The notes beneath the pieces are model-generated. The model was given only the letters and a program-made list of their open reading frames with translations. It ran no database searches and was not told where the DNA came from. Made by a program: the position numbers and the translations under genes. Shown here piece after piece: positions 1 to 5,077 of a DNA stretch of 5,551 nt. The DNA is from Chloroflexota bacterium. Its GTDB lineage: Bacteria; Chloroflexota; Anaerolineae; Aggregatilineales; UBA3940. The DNA is taken from NCBI GenBank assembly GCA_010092775.1, contig JAADYZ010000048.1, forward strand, positions 1 through 5,551. Direction: 5' to 3'. Each line of letters starts with the position of its first letter. Position 1 is the stretch's first letter.

Positions 1-2
1 AT

Positions 3-350
3 GAGGTGCAGCCAATCATTAGTTCGACCCAGGAAACGGTTGAAACAGTGCGCGGCACGGCCGTCTTTGTCAGCAAGCATCTGGTCGATCCGGTGTTGAA
101 GGCCAACTCAGCCTTACGCGGCCTCGGCAAGGTGGTCGGCAATGTTGAGGCGATCCGCAAAGCAGCGGGGTTTGCGGCAGCCGCTGCGGCGGCCGCATCT
201 GTCACCGGGGCAAGAAGTCAGCCACAGGCCGCAGCGACAGAAGACGACCCGCAAACTCAAGAAGGCTCTACCGGAGGGGCTTCAGGTCCGTCCGAAGGCG
301 ACCCTACAAACTCAAAGTCGAAGAACTTAGACAAGGGAGAAAACAAATAA
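3..350 (+). CDS. Probable DUF948/YtxG-like protein, 5'-truncated
   Basis: This is the C-terminal part of a protein whose reading frame is still open at the left edge, so the true start probably lies outside the window. A GTG at position 6 could serve as a start, but only five bases precede it and no ribosome binding site can be judged. The visible part begins with a helical segment (VQPIISSTQETVETVRGT, then VSKHLVDPVLK) like the region that follows the N-terminal membrane anchor in DUF948/YtxG proteins. An eight-alanine run follows (residues 57-64 counted from the GTG), and then a polar, Gly/Ser/Pro/Glu/Lys-rich, probably disordered tail. The stop codon shares one base with the start of the YtxH-type gene (TAATG). 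The ytxG-ytxH order is known from Bacillus stress operons and supports an envelope or stress role, which is inference. The frame is well supported; the family assignment is moderate because the diagnostic N-terminus is missing. Confidence 0.7.
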   Translation, partial: EVQPIISSTQETVETVRGTAVFVSKHLVDPVLKANSALRGLGKVVGNVEAIRKAAGFAAAAAAAASVTGARSQPQAAATEDDPQTQEGSTGGASGPSEGDPTNSKSKNLDKGENK

Positions 351-658
351 TGAGCGACAGTGGTGCAGATTTTGGTGCGTTCGTATCTGGTTTTGTGCTC
401 GGTGGTTTGGTCGGAGCGGCGGTTGCGCTGCTGATGGCCCCGCAGTCTGGCGAGGAAACCCGCGCCCAGATTCGCGACAAGAGCATCGAACTCCGTGATT
501 CCGCCAACGATGAAATCAAGAAATTCCGCTCCAATGCTGAAGCGGCCTTGGAAGACATCCGTGCCCAGGCCGAAGACCTGCAACATCGCGTGACTGATGC
601 GATCGAACAGGGTATTCAGGGCGCACAGGAAGCACGCGACGAAGGCGCTGCTGGCTAG
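350..658 (+). CDS. YtxH domain-containing small membrane protein
   Basis: This 102-residue protein has the YtxH family layout. It has a short polar N-terminus and one glycine-rich hydrophobic segment at about residues 8-29, with glycines at 14, 18, 19 and 22. The signature APQSGEETR follows at 30-38. The rest, to about residue 97, is a charged helix rich in Ala, Glu, Arg and Asp that probably forms an amphipathic or coiled-coil tail. YtxH proteins are general-stress-associated membrane proteins with no established biochemical activity. The ATG is well supported: AAGGGAG lies at 333-339, ten bases upstream, and the start overlaps the previous stop by one base, which implies translational coupling. 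It is the last gene of its transcript, since a strong hairpin terminator follows 27 bases after the stop. Length and composition are normal for the family. Confidence 0.9.
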   Translation: MSDSGADFGAFVSGFVLGGLVGAAVALLMAPQSGEETRAQIRDKSIELRDSANDEIKKFRSNAEAALEDIRAQAEDLQHRVTDAIEQGIQGAQEARDEGAAG

Positions 659-684
659 TTCATCAGCGCGAGGCAGACAAGACG

Positions 685-724
685 ATCAGGGACCGTGAAC
701 GAAGACGGTCCCTGATTTGTTCTT
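685..724. terminator. Rho-independent terminator, probably bidirectional
   Basis: The arms at 685-696 (ATCAGGGACCGT) and 705-716 are perfectly complementary over 12 bp, with an 8-base loop, and TTGTTCTT follows at 717-724. This is a canonical terminator for the upstream + strand pair. On the opposite strand the same hairpin starts 6 bases after the nnr stop codon and is followed by a weaker T-rich stretch (CGTCTTGTCT), so it probably serves both converging units. Confidence 0.88.
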
Positions 725-2423
725 AAAGGTTAGAGAAGGCGTCTGTGATGTAGGTTAGCACGTCACTGGCCAGTACACTGCGAGGCCCTAGAATGAGCTC
801 GGCCATTTCTCCGGCAGAGCCATGCAAATAGGTTGCAGCCGCTGCGGCTTCAAAGGCATCGGCTCCCTGTGACATCAAACCCACAATGATCCCAGCCAGC
901 ACGTCTCCAGTACCCGCGGTGGCCAGCGCATCAGTCGCATAAGGTGCCACTGCAACACGTCCATCAGGTGACGCGACCACCGTAAATGCTCCTTTCAGCA
1001 CTACTGTAGCCCCCCACTCCGCCGCCTTGGTCTTGGCCAGCCCTAGCCGGTCGGCCAGAACGTCATCACGATCCAAGCCGGTCAGACGTGCCATCTCACC
1101 TGGATGAGGGGTAAGGACCGTCTGTTGAGGAAGGCTTTCGTGCCACTTCTCCATCTCTGCCAGTAGATTGAGACCGTCAGCGTCGATCACAAGCTTCTGG
1201 GGCAACGTGAACGCCGATTCCTGGTTGGTCGCCGCGCCGGAAGGGTCTGCCTGGGCTGAGAAACCAATCCGACCACGTGGTTTACGGGCGGCTTTTTCTG
1301 AGCCCAGCAGCAAATCGCTGATGAACTGAGCCGTCTCGTCTTCACGGCCCAGCCCAGGACCAATCAATAGGGCATCCATCTCGCCCGCCTCCTTGCGGAA
1401 GACCTCCACTGCACTGCTGCGGATGACGCCCATCTCATGCGGGAGCATCAGCCACACGGCCTCCCGTAGTTGTCCAGCCAAAATGGGATAGATGCTTGTG
1501 GGAACGGCCATGCGGACCAGCCCTGCCCCAGCGCGATAGGCGGCCTCACCGGCGAGTGCGGCTGCCCCCGTGTAATTGACGGAACCAGCAATCACGCCGA
1601 CCGTACCAAAGGACCCCTTATGCCCGTCGCGCGAGCGCCGGGGCAGCATCTCGCGGACGGCCCGCCCGGTGAGCATCTCCAGCTCAACGTTGGCGAGCGG
1701 CTCAAGGCGAGGCGAGATCCCAATGTCAACGATCACCAGGTCTCCGACGGAGGCAGCCCCAGGGAAGAGCATGTGGCCACGCTTGGCCGCTGCAAAGGTC
1801 ACCGTTAAGTCAGCCGGTATTGCTTCAGGGGCAATCTCACCGGTGTCACAGTCCAAGCCTGAAGGACAGTCCGCAGCGATCACCAGGGTTTTGGGCGCGA
1901 CGGACATAGAGACATCGGTCGGCCAGGTGAGCATGGGGTCGTAGACTGGCTCGGTGCGCAACGCGCCAGCCGCCTGCTTGAGGAACTTGGCAACCTCGTC
2001 GTTGAGCGGGAGCTGCGTACCTGTACCGAGCACGGCGTCGACAAGGATGTCGGCGTTCTCAACCAGAGTACGCAGAATGCGATAGCGCTGATCGTTGACA
2101 GCATCGGCCAGAAAGACGCCCGCATCGCGTGTAGCAGTGAAGATCGCATCGTCCTCGGCGCGCGGCTCCAGTAGATAGCAGCCTACCTGTACATCGGTTT
2201 CTTCTTTCAGAAGGCGCGCGGCGACCAAGCCATCACCGCCGTTATTGCCCTTGCCGATCAAGAAAGCAACCCGCTGCTCGACATTCTGGGAGTCCATGAA
2301 CTGCTTGATCACTTCCGCCAGGCCGCGCCCGGCGTTTTGCATCATCTCGTCGTAACTCAGGCCCCCTTCGTCGGCGGCCTGCTCAATAGCTTGCATTTGC
2401 TCAACCGTTACAATCTTGATCAT
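723..2423 (-). CDS. nnr: Bifunctional NAD(P)H-hydrate epimerase / ADP-dependent NAD(P)H-hydrate dehydratase
   Basis: This 566-residue cytosolic enzyme repairs hydrated NADH and NADPH. The N-terminal YjeF_N domain (about 1-250) epimerises the R and S hydrates. The C-terminal ribokinase-like domain (about 255-566) dehydrates the S form using ADP. In the first domain are the GKGNNGGDG motif (57-65), VDAVLGTG (128-135) and DCPSGLDCDTG (185-195, usually DIPSGLD). In the second are HKGSFGTVGVIAG (268-280), the YTGAAAL...GAGLV helix (284-303), LLIGPGLGR (352-360), VIDADGLNLL (412-421), LTPHPGEM (437-444) and the catalytic-loop sequence AGTGD with Asp507. The canonical GGTGD is AGTGD here. Two segments look like insertions, about 155-180 and 376-408, and make the protein somewhat longer than the roughly 500 residues of E. 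coli Nnr. The ATG is supported by AAGAGGA at 2428-2434 and by a consensus promoter upstream. The gene appears monocistronic. Confidence 0.95.
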   Translation of the reverse strand: MIKIVTVEQMQAIEQAADEGGLSYDEMMQNAGRGLAEVIKQFMDSQNVEQRVAFLIGKGNNGGDGLVAARLLKEETDVQVGCYLLEPRAEDDAIFTATRDAGVFLADAVNDQRYRILRTLVENADILVDAVLGTGTQLPLNDEVAKFLKQAAGALRTEPVYDPMLTWPTDVSMSVAPKTLVIAADCPSGLDCDTGEIAPEAIPADLTVTFAAAKRGHMLFPGAASVGDLVIVDIGISPRLEPLANVELEMLTGRAVREMLPRRSRDGHKGSFGTVGVIAGSVNYTGAAALAGEAAYRAGAGLVRMAVPTSIYPILAGQLREAVWLMLPHEMGVIRSSAVEVFRKEAGEMDALLIGPGLGREDETAQFISDLLLGSEKAARKPRGRIGFSAQADPSGAATNQESAFTLPQKLVIDADGLNLLAEMEKWHESLPQQTVLTPHPGEMARLTGLDRDDVLADRLGLAKTKAAEWGATVVLKGAFTVVASPDGRVAVAPYATDALATAGTGDVLAGIIVGLMSQGADAFEAAAAATYLHGSAGEMAELILGPRSVLASDVLTYITDAFSNL

Positions 2424-2449
2424 AGTATCCTCTTTGTGGCTGTGCAGAG

Positions 2450-2465
2450 TAGTCGAGATCGACTA
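2450..2465. promoter_or_regulatory. Palindrome over the nnr -10/start region (operator candidate)
   Basis: TAGTCGA and TCGACTA form perfect 7-bp arms around a 2-bp spacer (GA). The right arm overlaps the nnr -10 hexamer (2462-2467), and the left arm covers the expected transcription start near 2455. This is the position expected for a repressor site. The same half-site AGTCGA/TCGACT recurs in the palindromes at 5032-5077. That a regulator binds here is inference. Confidence 0.45.
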
Positions 2466-2490
2466 TACAGATGGCTCTGGCCTTTGTCAA
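2462..2490 (-). promoter_or_regulatory. Sigma70-type promoter of nnr
   Basis: On the - strand a perfect -35 TTGACA (2485-2490) is separated by exactly 17 bp from TATAGT (2462-2467), which matches five of the six -10 consensus bases. Transcription would start near 2455 and give a leader of about 32 bases containing the AAGAGGA ribosome binding site. Sequence and spacing are close to ideal. Confidence 0.8.
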
Positions 2491-2493
2491 CGC

Positions 2494-2502
2494 TGTTATA
2501 AT
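2494..2502 (+). promoter_or_regulatory. Extended -10 promoter of the amidohydrolase-like gene
   Basis: TGTTATAAT is a perfect extended -10 (TGnTATAAT). No -35 hexamer is evident about 17 bp upstream (GCTCTG region), which fits an extended -10 promoter. The predicted start lies 7-8 bases downstream, at 2509-2510, where the preferred ATG begins. The transcript would therefore be leaderless or nearly so. Confidence 0.6.
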
Positions 2503-2509
2503 GCAGCCT

Positions 2510-3667
2510 ATGACTGTAGCCCTCACTGGTGCTTTCCTCATGCTGCCCGATGGCCCGCGCCGCCTGACCCTCCGGATCGGGCGCTCATCGATCGCCAGCC
2601 TTGGCGGCTCACCACAGCCAGGTGATGGGGTCTTTGACCTGAATGGTTACGCCATCTTCCCTGGCTTGATCAACGGCTACGACCGGCTGGACTGGAATGT
2701 GTTCACTGCGGTCAAGCTTCGTGATCGTTATGATGACGCGGTGGAGTGGTATGCTGACTTAAGCGATGCACTGCAATCGCGGAAGTTGGCGCGGCTGAGC
2801 GCACTGCCCCACGCCGATAAGCTCTTCTCAGGAGGGCTCAAGAACCTGCTGTCAGGCGCAACGACGGTCTTGCACCAAGGGCCTCATGACCGCAGCCTTG
2901 ACGCCCGCTGGTTTCCGGTGAAAACTGTGGCCCGTTATGGCTGGTCGGATGAACGCCATTCAGACGCAGAGATTGGCGCATCTTTTGATGCGACACCACC
3001 GGATGCACCCTGGCTCATCCGGATAGCTGAAGGGTTCACCGATGAATCGGAGAAGGGACTGTTTCGCATCGACCAACTCGGTTGTCTGGTCGAGAACAGT
3101 GTGATCGTTCATGGGCTAGGAATGCTACCGGAAGACATGGACCGACTACTCGAAACAGGAGCGGGATTGGTTTGGTGCCCAACGAGCAATCTTTACCTGT
3201 TGGGTGAAACACGCTTTCGAGAGCCGCTTCTTTCTCGGATTGCCTTAGGGACCGGACCGAGAGTGGCTGGTTCGACAGATCTCTTTGCAGAAATGAAGAG
3301 GGCGCAAAGCGAGAGTGGGTTGTCTGCTCGCCTGATCACTCAGATGGTGACCACAGATGCCGCACGACTACTGCGTCTGCCCGACGCGGGCCGCCTCCGA
3401 CCGGGGGGGGCGGCTGACTTAATAATCATCCGCTTGGGTGATGAAGGGCCGTATGAGGCCTTACTGCGAGCGCGCCGCACAGATTTGAGCATGGTGCTTG
3501 TGGACGGTGAGCCACAAATTGGCGATGTGCGCTTCAAACCTCTATTCAAGCAGCTCTCCACTGCAACAGCATCCGCTGAGTTGGACGGCGTTCCCAAGCT
3601 GATGAGCCGTTCGCTGGCGCGACAAATCCTCAAACGGCAAGTACCTGAACATGGTCTACGCCTCTGA
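2510..3667 (+). CDS. Amidohydrolase-superfamily protein with degenerate metal site
   Basis: This 385-residue protein resembles the ATZ/TRZ-like branch of the amidohydrolase superfamily, whose members deaminate or dechlorinate small nitrogen compounds. It has an N-terminal beta-sandwich strand (TVALTGAFLMLPDG), the FPGLING entry to the barrel (50-56), GGLKNLLSGATTVLHQG (108-124), IVHGLG (199-204), LVWCPTSNLYLLG (220-232), and a C-terminal GRLRPGGAADLIII (294-307) that returns to the small domain. The usual HxH metal motif after PGLIN is Tyr57-Asp-Arg59, and the strand-5 His is Arg171 (RIAEG). Glu174, His201 and Asp257 remain. The frame is otherwise intact, so it may be a pseudoenzyme or have a different chemistry; the substrate is unknown. 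I chose the ATG at 2510 because it matches the family N-terminus and the extended -10 just upstream. In-frame ATGs at 2471 and 2501 lack ribosome binding sites. Its end overlaps the convergent methyltransferase gene by 12 bp. Confidence 0.82.
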   Translation: MTVALTGAFLMLPDGPRRLTLRIGRSSIASLGGSPQPGDGVFDLNGYAIFPGLINGYDRLDWNVFTAVKLRDRYDDAVEWYADLSDALQSRKLARLSALPHADKLFSGGLKNLLSGATTVLHQGPHDRSLDARWFPVKTVARYGWSDERHSDAEIGASFDATPPDAPWLIRIAEGFTDESEKGLFRIDQLGCLVENSVIVHGLGMLPEDMDRLLETGAGLVWCPTSNLYLLGETRFREPLLSRIALGTGPRVAGSTDLFAEMKRAQSESGLSARLITQMVTTDAARLLRLPDAGRLRPGGAADLIIIRLGDEGPYEALLRARRTDLSMVLVDGEPQIGDVRFKPLFKQLSTATASAELDGVPKLMSRSLARQILKRQVPEHGLRL

Positions 3668-4198
3668 GTCAAGAAACTCCGGCTGGTGCAAAATCTGATA
3701 GAGGACGACCGCTGCTGATACGTGGACGTTCAGCGATAGGCCCTTGCCATACATCGGAACGAATACTGTGGTTTGGCAATGCTGAAGCACATCTTTCGAG
3801 ACGCCATGATCCTCGTTGCCAACGATGAGCGCAACATGGGGTGGATACTCCACCTCAAAATAGGGATGTGCGTCTTCGGTGAGTTCTAGCGCAATCGGTG
3901 TGTATCCCGCCTCATGCAAGGCCAAAACGGCAGCTTCTGGGTCTGGTTCGTGGCGCCAAGGGACTACCCTGTCTTTGTCACGACCAACCTTGCTGATGGG
4001 CGCTTGGGGTGGGCTGGGGGTCGCACCGGCCAGGAGCATCAAAGAAACCTTGGTCGCATCTGCGATCCGGAACAGGGAGCCAACGTTAACCGGATAGGTC
4101 ACGCTGTGGAGCATCAGCGCCAAGTCAACCGTGACCGGATTCTGCCGCCGATAGTCACGAAGAAAGCGTTTCAGATTCGTCCCGTGTAGCGGCTTCAT
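3656..4198 (-). CDS. SpoU/TrmH-family RNA 2'-O-methyltransferase
   Basis: This 180-residue SPOUT-fold enzyme is predicted to transfer a methyl group from S-adenosylmethionine to a ribose 2'-OH in tRNA or rRNA. All three family motifs are visible. Motif 1 is NVGSLFRIADA (38-48), with Asn38 and the likely catalytic Arg44. Motif 2 is LIVGNEDHGVS (124-134). Motif 3 is VPMYGKGLSLNVHVSAAV (147-164), with the Ser-Leu-Asn core. Motifs 2 and 3 would form the trefoil knot that binds the cofactor. There is no separate N-terminal L30e-like RNA-binding domain, so it is a minimal enzyme, and its target base cannot be read from sequence. The frame extends upstream to an ATG at 4351, but homology begins at MKPLHG, so I start at 4198 (only a weak AAGAA precedes it). 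This start lies 44 bases inside the upstream membrane-protein gene, which suggests coupled translation. It is last in a three-gene - strand cluster. Confidence 0.87.
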   Translation of the reverse strand: MKPLHGTNLKRFLRDYRRQNPVTVDLALMLHSVTYPVNVGSLFRIADATKVSLMLLAGATPSPPQAPISKVGRDKDRVVPWRHEPDPEAAVLALHEAGYTPIALELTEDAHPYFEVEYPPHVALIVGNEDHGVSKDVLQHCQTTVFVPMYGKGLSLNVHVSAAVVLYQILHQPEFLDSEA

Positions 4199-4490
4199 GT
4201 TTTTCTTGGATACGCTGAAGATAGAGATCGGCTTGTTGCTTGGAGCGGCGCAGCATAACCACAACGATGGCCAGCGTGCCAACAATTGGGCCAATGGGAA
4301 TGGCGATAACCAGTGCAATGTTGGTTGGAAGCCCCAGCAAGCTGAGGGCAAAATAGGTCATCACGCCAAGGAGGCCAAAACCCAAGGTCATCCCCAGGCC
4401 AACCAGACAGCCCTGGGCAACAGCGGGTGCAACAAAGGCACCCGACGGCACGGGCAGGTCTGTGTGGGGTGGCTGACCCTCACTCGACAT
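4155..4490 (-). CDS. Small two-helix membrane protein, unknown function
   Basis: I do not recognise this 111-residue protein. It has a polar, Pro-rich N-terminus (1-17) and a long hydrophobic segment at about 25-53. A second hydrophobic segment lies at about 57-80 (NIALVIAIPIGPIVGTLAIV core). A charged tail begins with RRSKQQ and is probably helical and cytoplasmic by the positive-inside rule. The gene overlaps the end of the phosphoesterase gene by 11 bases and the start of the methyltransferase gene by 44 bases. No convincing ribosome binding site precedes its ATG, so it is probably translated by coupling to the upstream gene. The hydrophobic pattern and tight placement in the operon argue that it is real, although the long overlap with trmH-like coding sequence is unusual. 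Any role in localising or assisting its neighbours would be speculation. Confidence 0.72.
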   Translation of the reverse strand: MSSEGQPPHTDLPVPSGAFVAPAVAQGCLVGLGMTLGFGLLGVMTYFALSLLGLPTNIALVIAIPIGPIVGTLAIVVVMLRRSKQQADLYLQRIQEKHEAATRDESETLSS

Positions 4491-4968
4491 CGTGGACAGT
4501 CACACTACGGTCGCTGCATTCGAGCAGCATGAAAGTGCTGCGACCAAATCTCCCCATGATTTCACCGGGGTTGAGGAGCAAGGTCTCACCGACCTGCTCT
4601 TCGTGCAGCGTATGATCGTGGCCGAAACAAACGACATCATATGCTCCACCCGCAGCAACGCTCTTGGCGATCTCCGGATAATGGTTGACGGCGATGTGGA
4701 GGCCACCCACCTCAATGTCTGCGAACTGTCCATGCAGGGTGACTGTGCTCGCTTCGCCTGCCATCTTCATCAGCAGATGTTGATCGCCATCGTTGTTGCC
4801 GAAAACCGCGTGAACCGGCCCTTCAAAGCCGTGAGCAATCTGTGTGAGGGTAAAGGGTGCACAAAAGTCCCCACAGAAGATGAGTACATTAGCTCGATTC
4901 ATGCCGGGCAGAGCGCTCTCAAGTTTCCAGATGTTGTCGTGGATGTCGGAGCAAATCGCGATACGCAC
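4480..4968 (-). CDS. YfcE/MJ0936-like metallophosphoesterase
   Basis: This 162-residue calcineurin-like phosphoesterase is predicted to be a soluble, dimetal phosphodiesterase. The ligand set is complete: Asp8 and His10 (SDIHDN), Asp34 (CGDFC), Asn58 and Asp60 (FGNND), His96 (NHYPE), and His117 and His119 (GHDH). LLNPGE (131-136) matches the conserved end of the fold. The length is typical of the single-domain YfcE/MJ0936 group, whose natural substrates are mostly unknown; members cleave model phosphodiesters. The motif around His96 is NHYP rather than the more usual THG. Translation starts at a GTG preceded by a strong ribosome binding site (GGGAGGGAG, 4975-4983, six bases away). The nearest upstream ATGs (4985 and 4990 on the - strand) are out of frame. 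It is the first gene of the cluster with the membrane protein and the methyltransferase. Confidence 0.92.
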   Translation of the reverse strand: MRIAICSDIHDNIWKLESALPGMNRANVLIFCGDFCAPFTLTQIAHGFEGPVHAVFGNNDGDQHLLMKMAGEASTVTLHGQFADIEVGGLHIAVNHYPEIAKSVAAGGAYDVVCFGHDHTLHEEQVGETLLLNPGEIMGRFGRSTFMLLECSDRSVTVHDVE

Positions 4969-4974
4969 GTGGGT

Positions 4975-4983
4975 CTCCCTCCC
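4975..4983 (-). promoter_or_regulatory. Strong ribosome binding site fixing the GTG start
   Basis: On the - strand GGGAGGGAG lies six bases before the GTG at 4968. It is the best Shine-Dalgarno sequence in the window and settles the phosphoesterase start in favour of GTG. Confidence 0.8.
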
Positions 4984-5023
4984 ATACCATGACGCTTCAC
5001 CTGATTGAAACGCCTAGGGGGTG

Positions 5024-5054
5024 ATTTTAGCCAGTCGAGCGGCTCGACTGCAAA
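5024..5054 (-). promoter_or_regulatory. Candidate promoter of the phosphoesterase operon
   Basis: On the - strand TAAAAT (5024-5029) is a reasonable -10 hexamer, about 55 bases before the GTG start. The -35 is poor: TTTGCA (5049-5054) gives four of six matches at a long 19-bp spacing. The first palindrome of the tandem repeat (5032-5050) sits between the two boxes, so a protein bound there would interfere with polymerase. The -10 is plausible and the -35 uncertain; the promoter might need an activator. Confidence 0.35.
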
Positions 5055-5077
5055 ATCAAGTCGAAGCGGCTCGACTT
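5032..5077. repeat. Tandem pair of near-identical palindromes
   Basis: The first copy (5032-5050) has perfect 9-bp arms, CAGTCGAGC and GCTCGACTG, around one base. The second copy (5058-5077) has 7-bp arms, AAGTCGA and TCGACTT, around AGCGGC. The core of the second equals the first plus one A: AGTCGA-GCGGC-TCGACT against AGTCGA-AGCGGC-TCGACT. GCGGCTCGACT is an exact direct repeat at 5039-5049 and 5066-5076. Neither hairpin is followed by a clear U-tract, so a Rho-independent terminator is unlikely. The second copy lies inside the last codons of the right-edge gene. It could be a double operator, a dispersed palindromic repeat, or an mRNA 3'-end stabiliser. Confidence 0.75.

Noticed and set aside
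1470..1944. + strand open frames opposite nnr
   Set aside because: They are antisense shadows of the conserved Nnr coding sequence, with no start signals or family features.
2484..2502. + strand promoter using TTGTCA (2484-2489) with TATAAT (2497-2502)
   Set aside because: The spacing is only 7 bp, too short for a -35/-10 pair. The TGTCAA there is the - strand -35 of nnr, and the TATAAT is better read as an extended -10.
2471..2509. Earlier ATG starts (2471, 2501) for the amidohydrolase-like gene
   Set aside because: Neither has a ribosome binding site. The 2471 start lies in the spacer of the nnr promoter, and the 2501 ATG overlaps the extended -10. The family-like N-terminus starts at 2510.
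4199..4351. N-terminal extension of the methyltransferase to an ATG at 4351
   Set aside because: The extra 51 residues are the other-frame reading of the membrane-protein gene (Trp/Pro/Cys-rich, no family homology). SPOUT homology and a normal N-terminus begin at the ATG at 4198.
4492..4992. 166-residue + strand open frame opposite the phosphoesterase
   Set aside because: It is the antisense shadow of a gene with a full set of phosphoesterase motifs and shows no recognisable family features of its own.
5032..5077. Rho-independent terminator for the right-edge gene
   Set aside because: The hairpins are strong, but on the - strand the sequence after them is GGCTAAAATCACC, without a U-tract, and the second hairpin lies before the stop codon.
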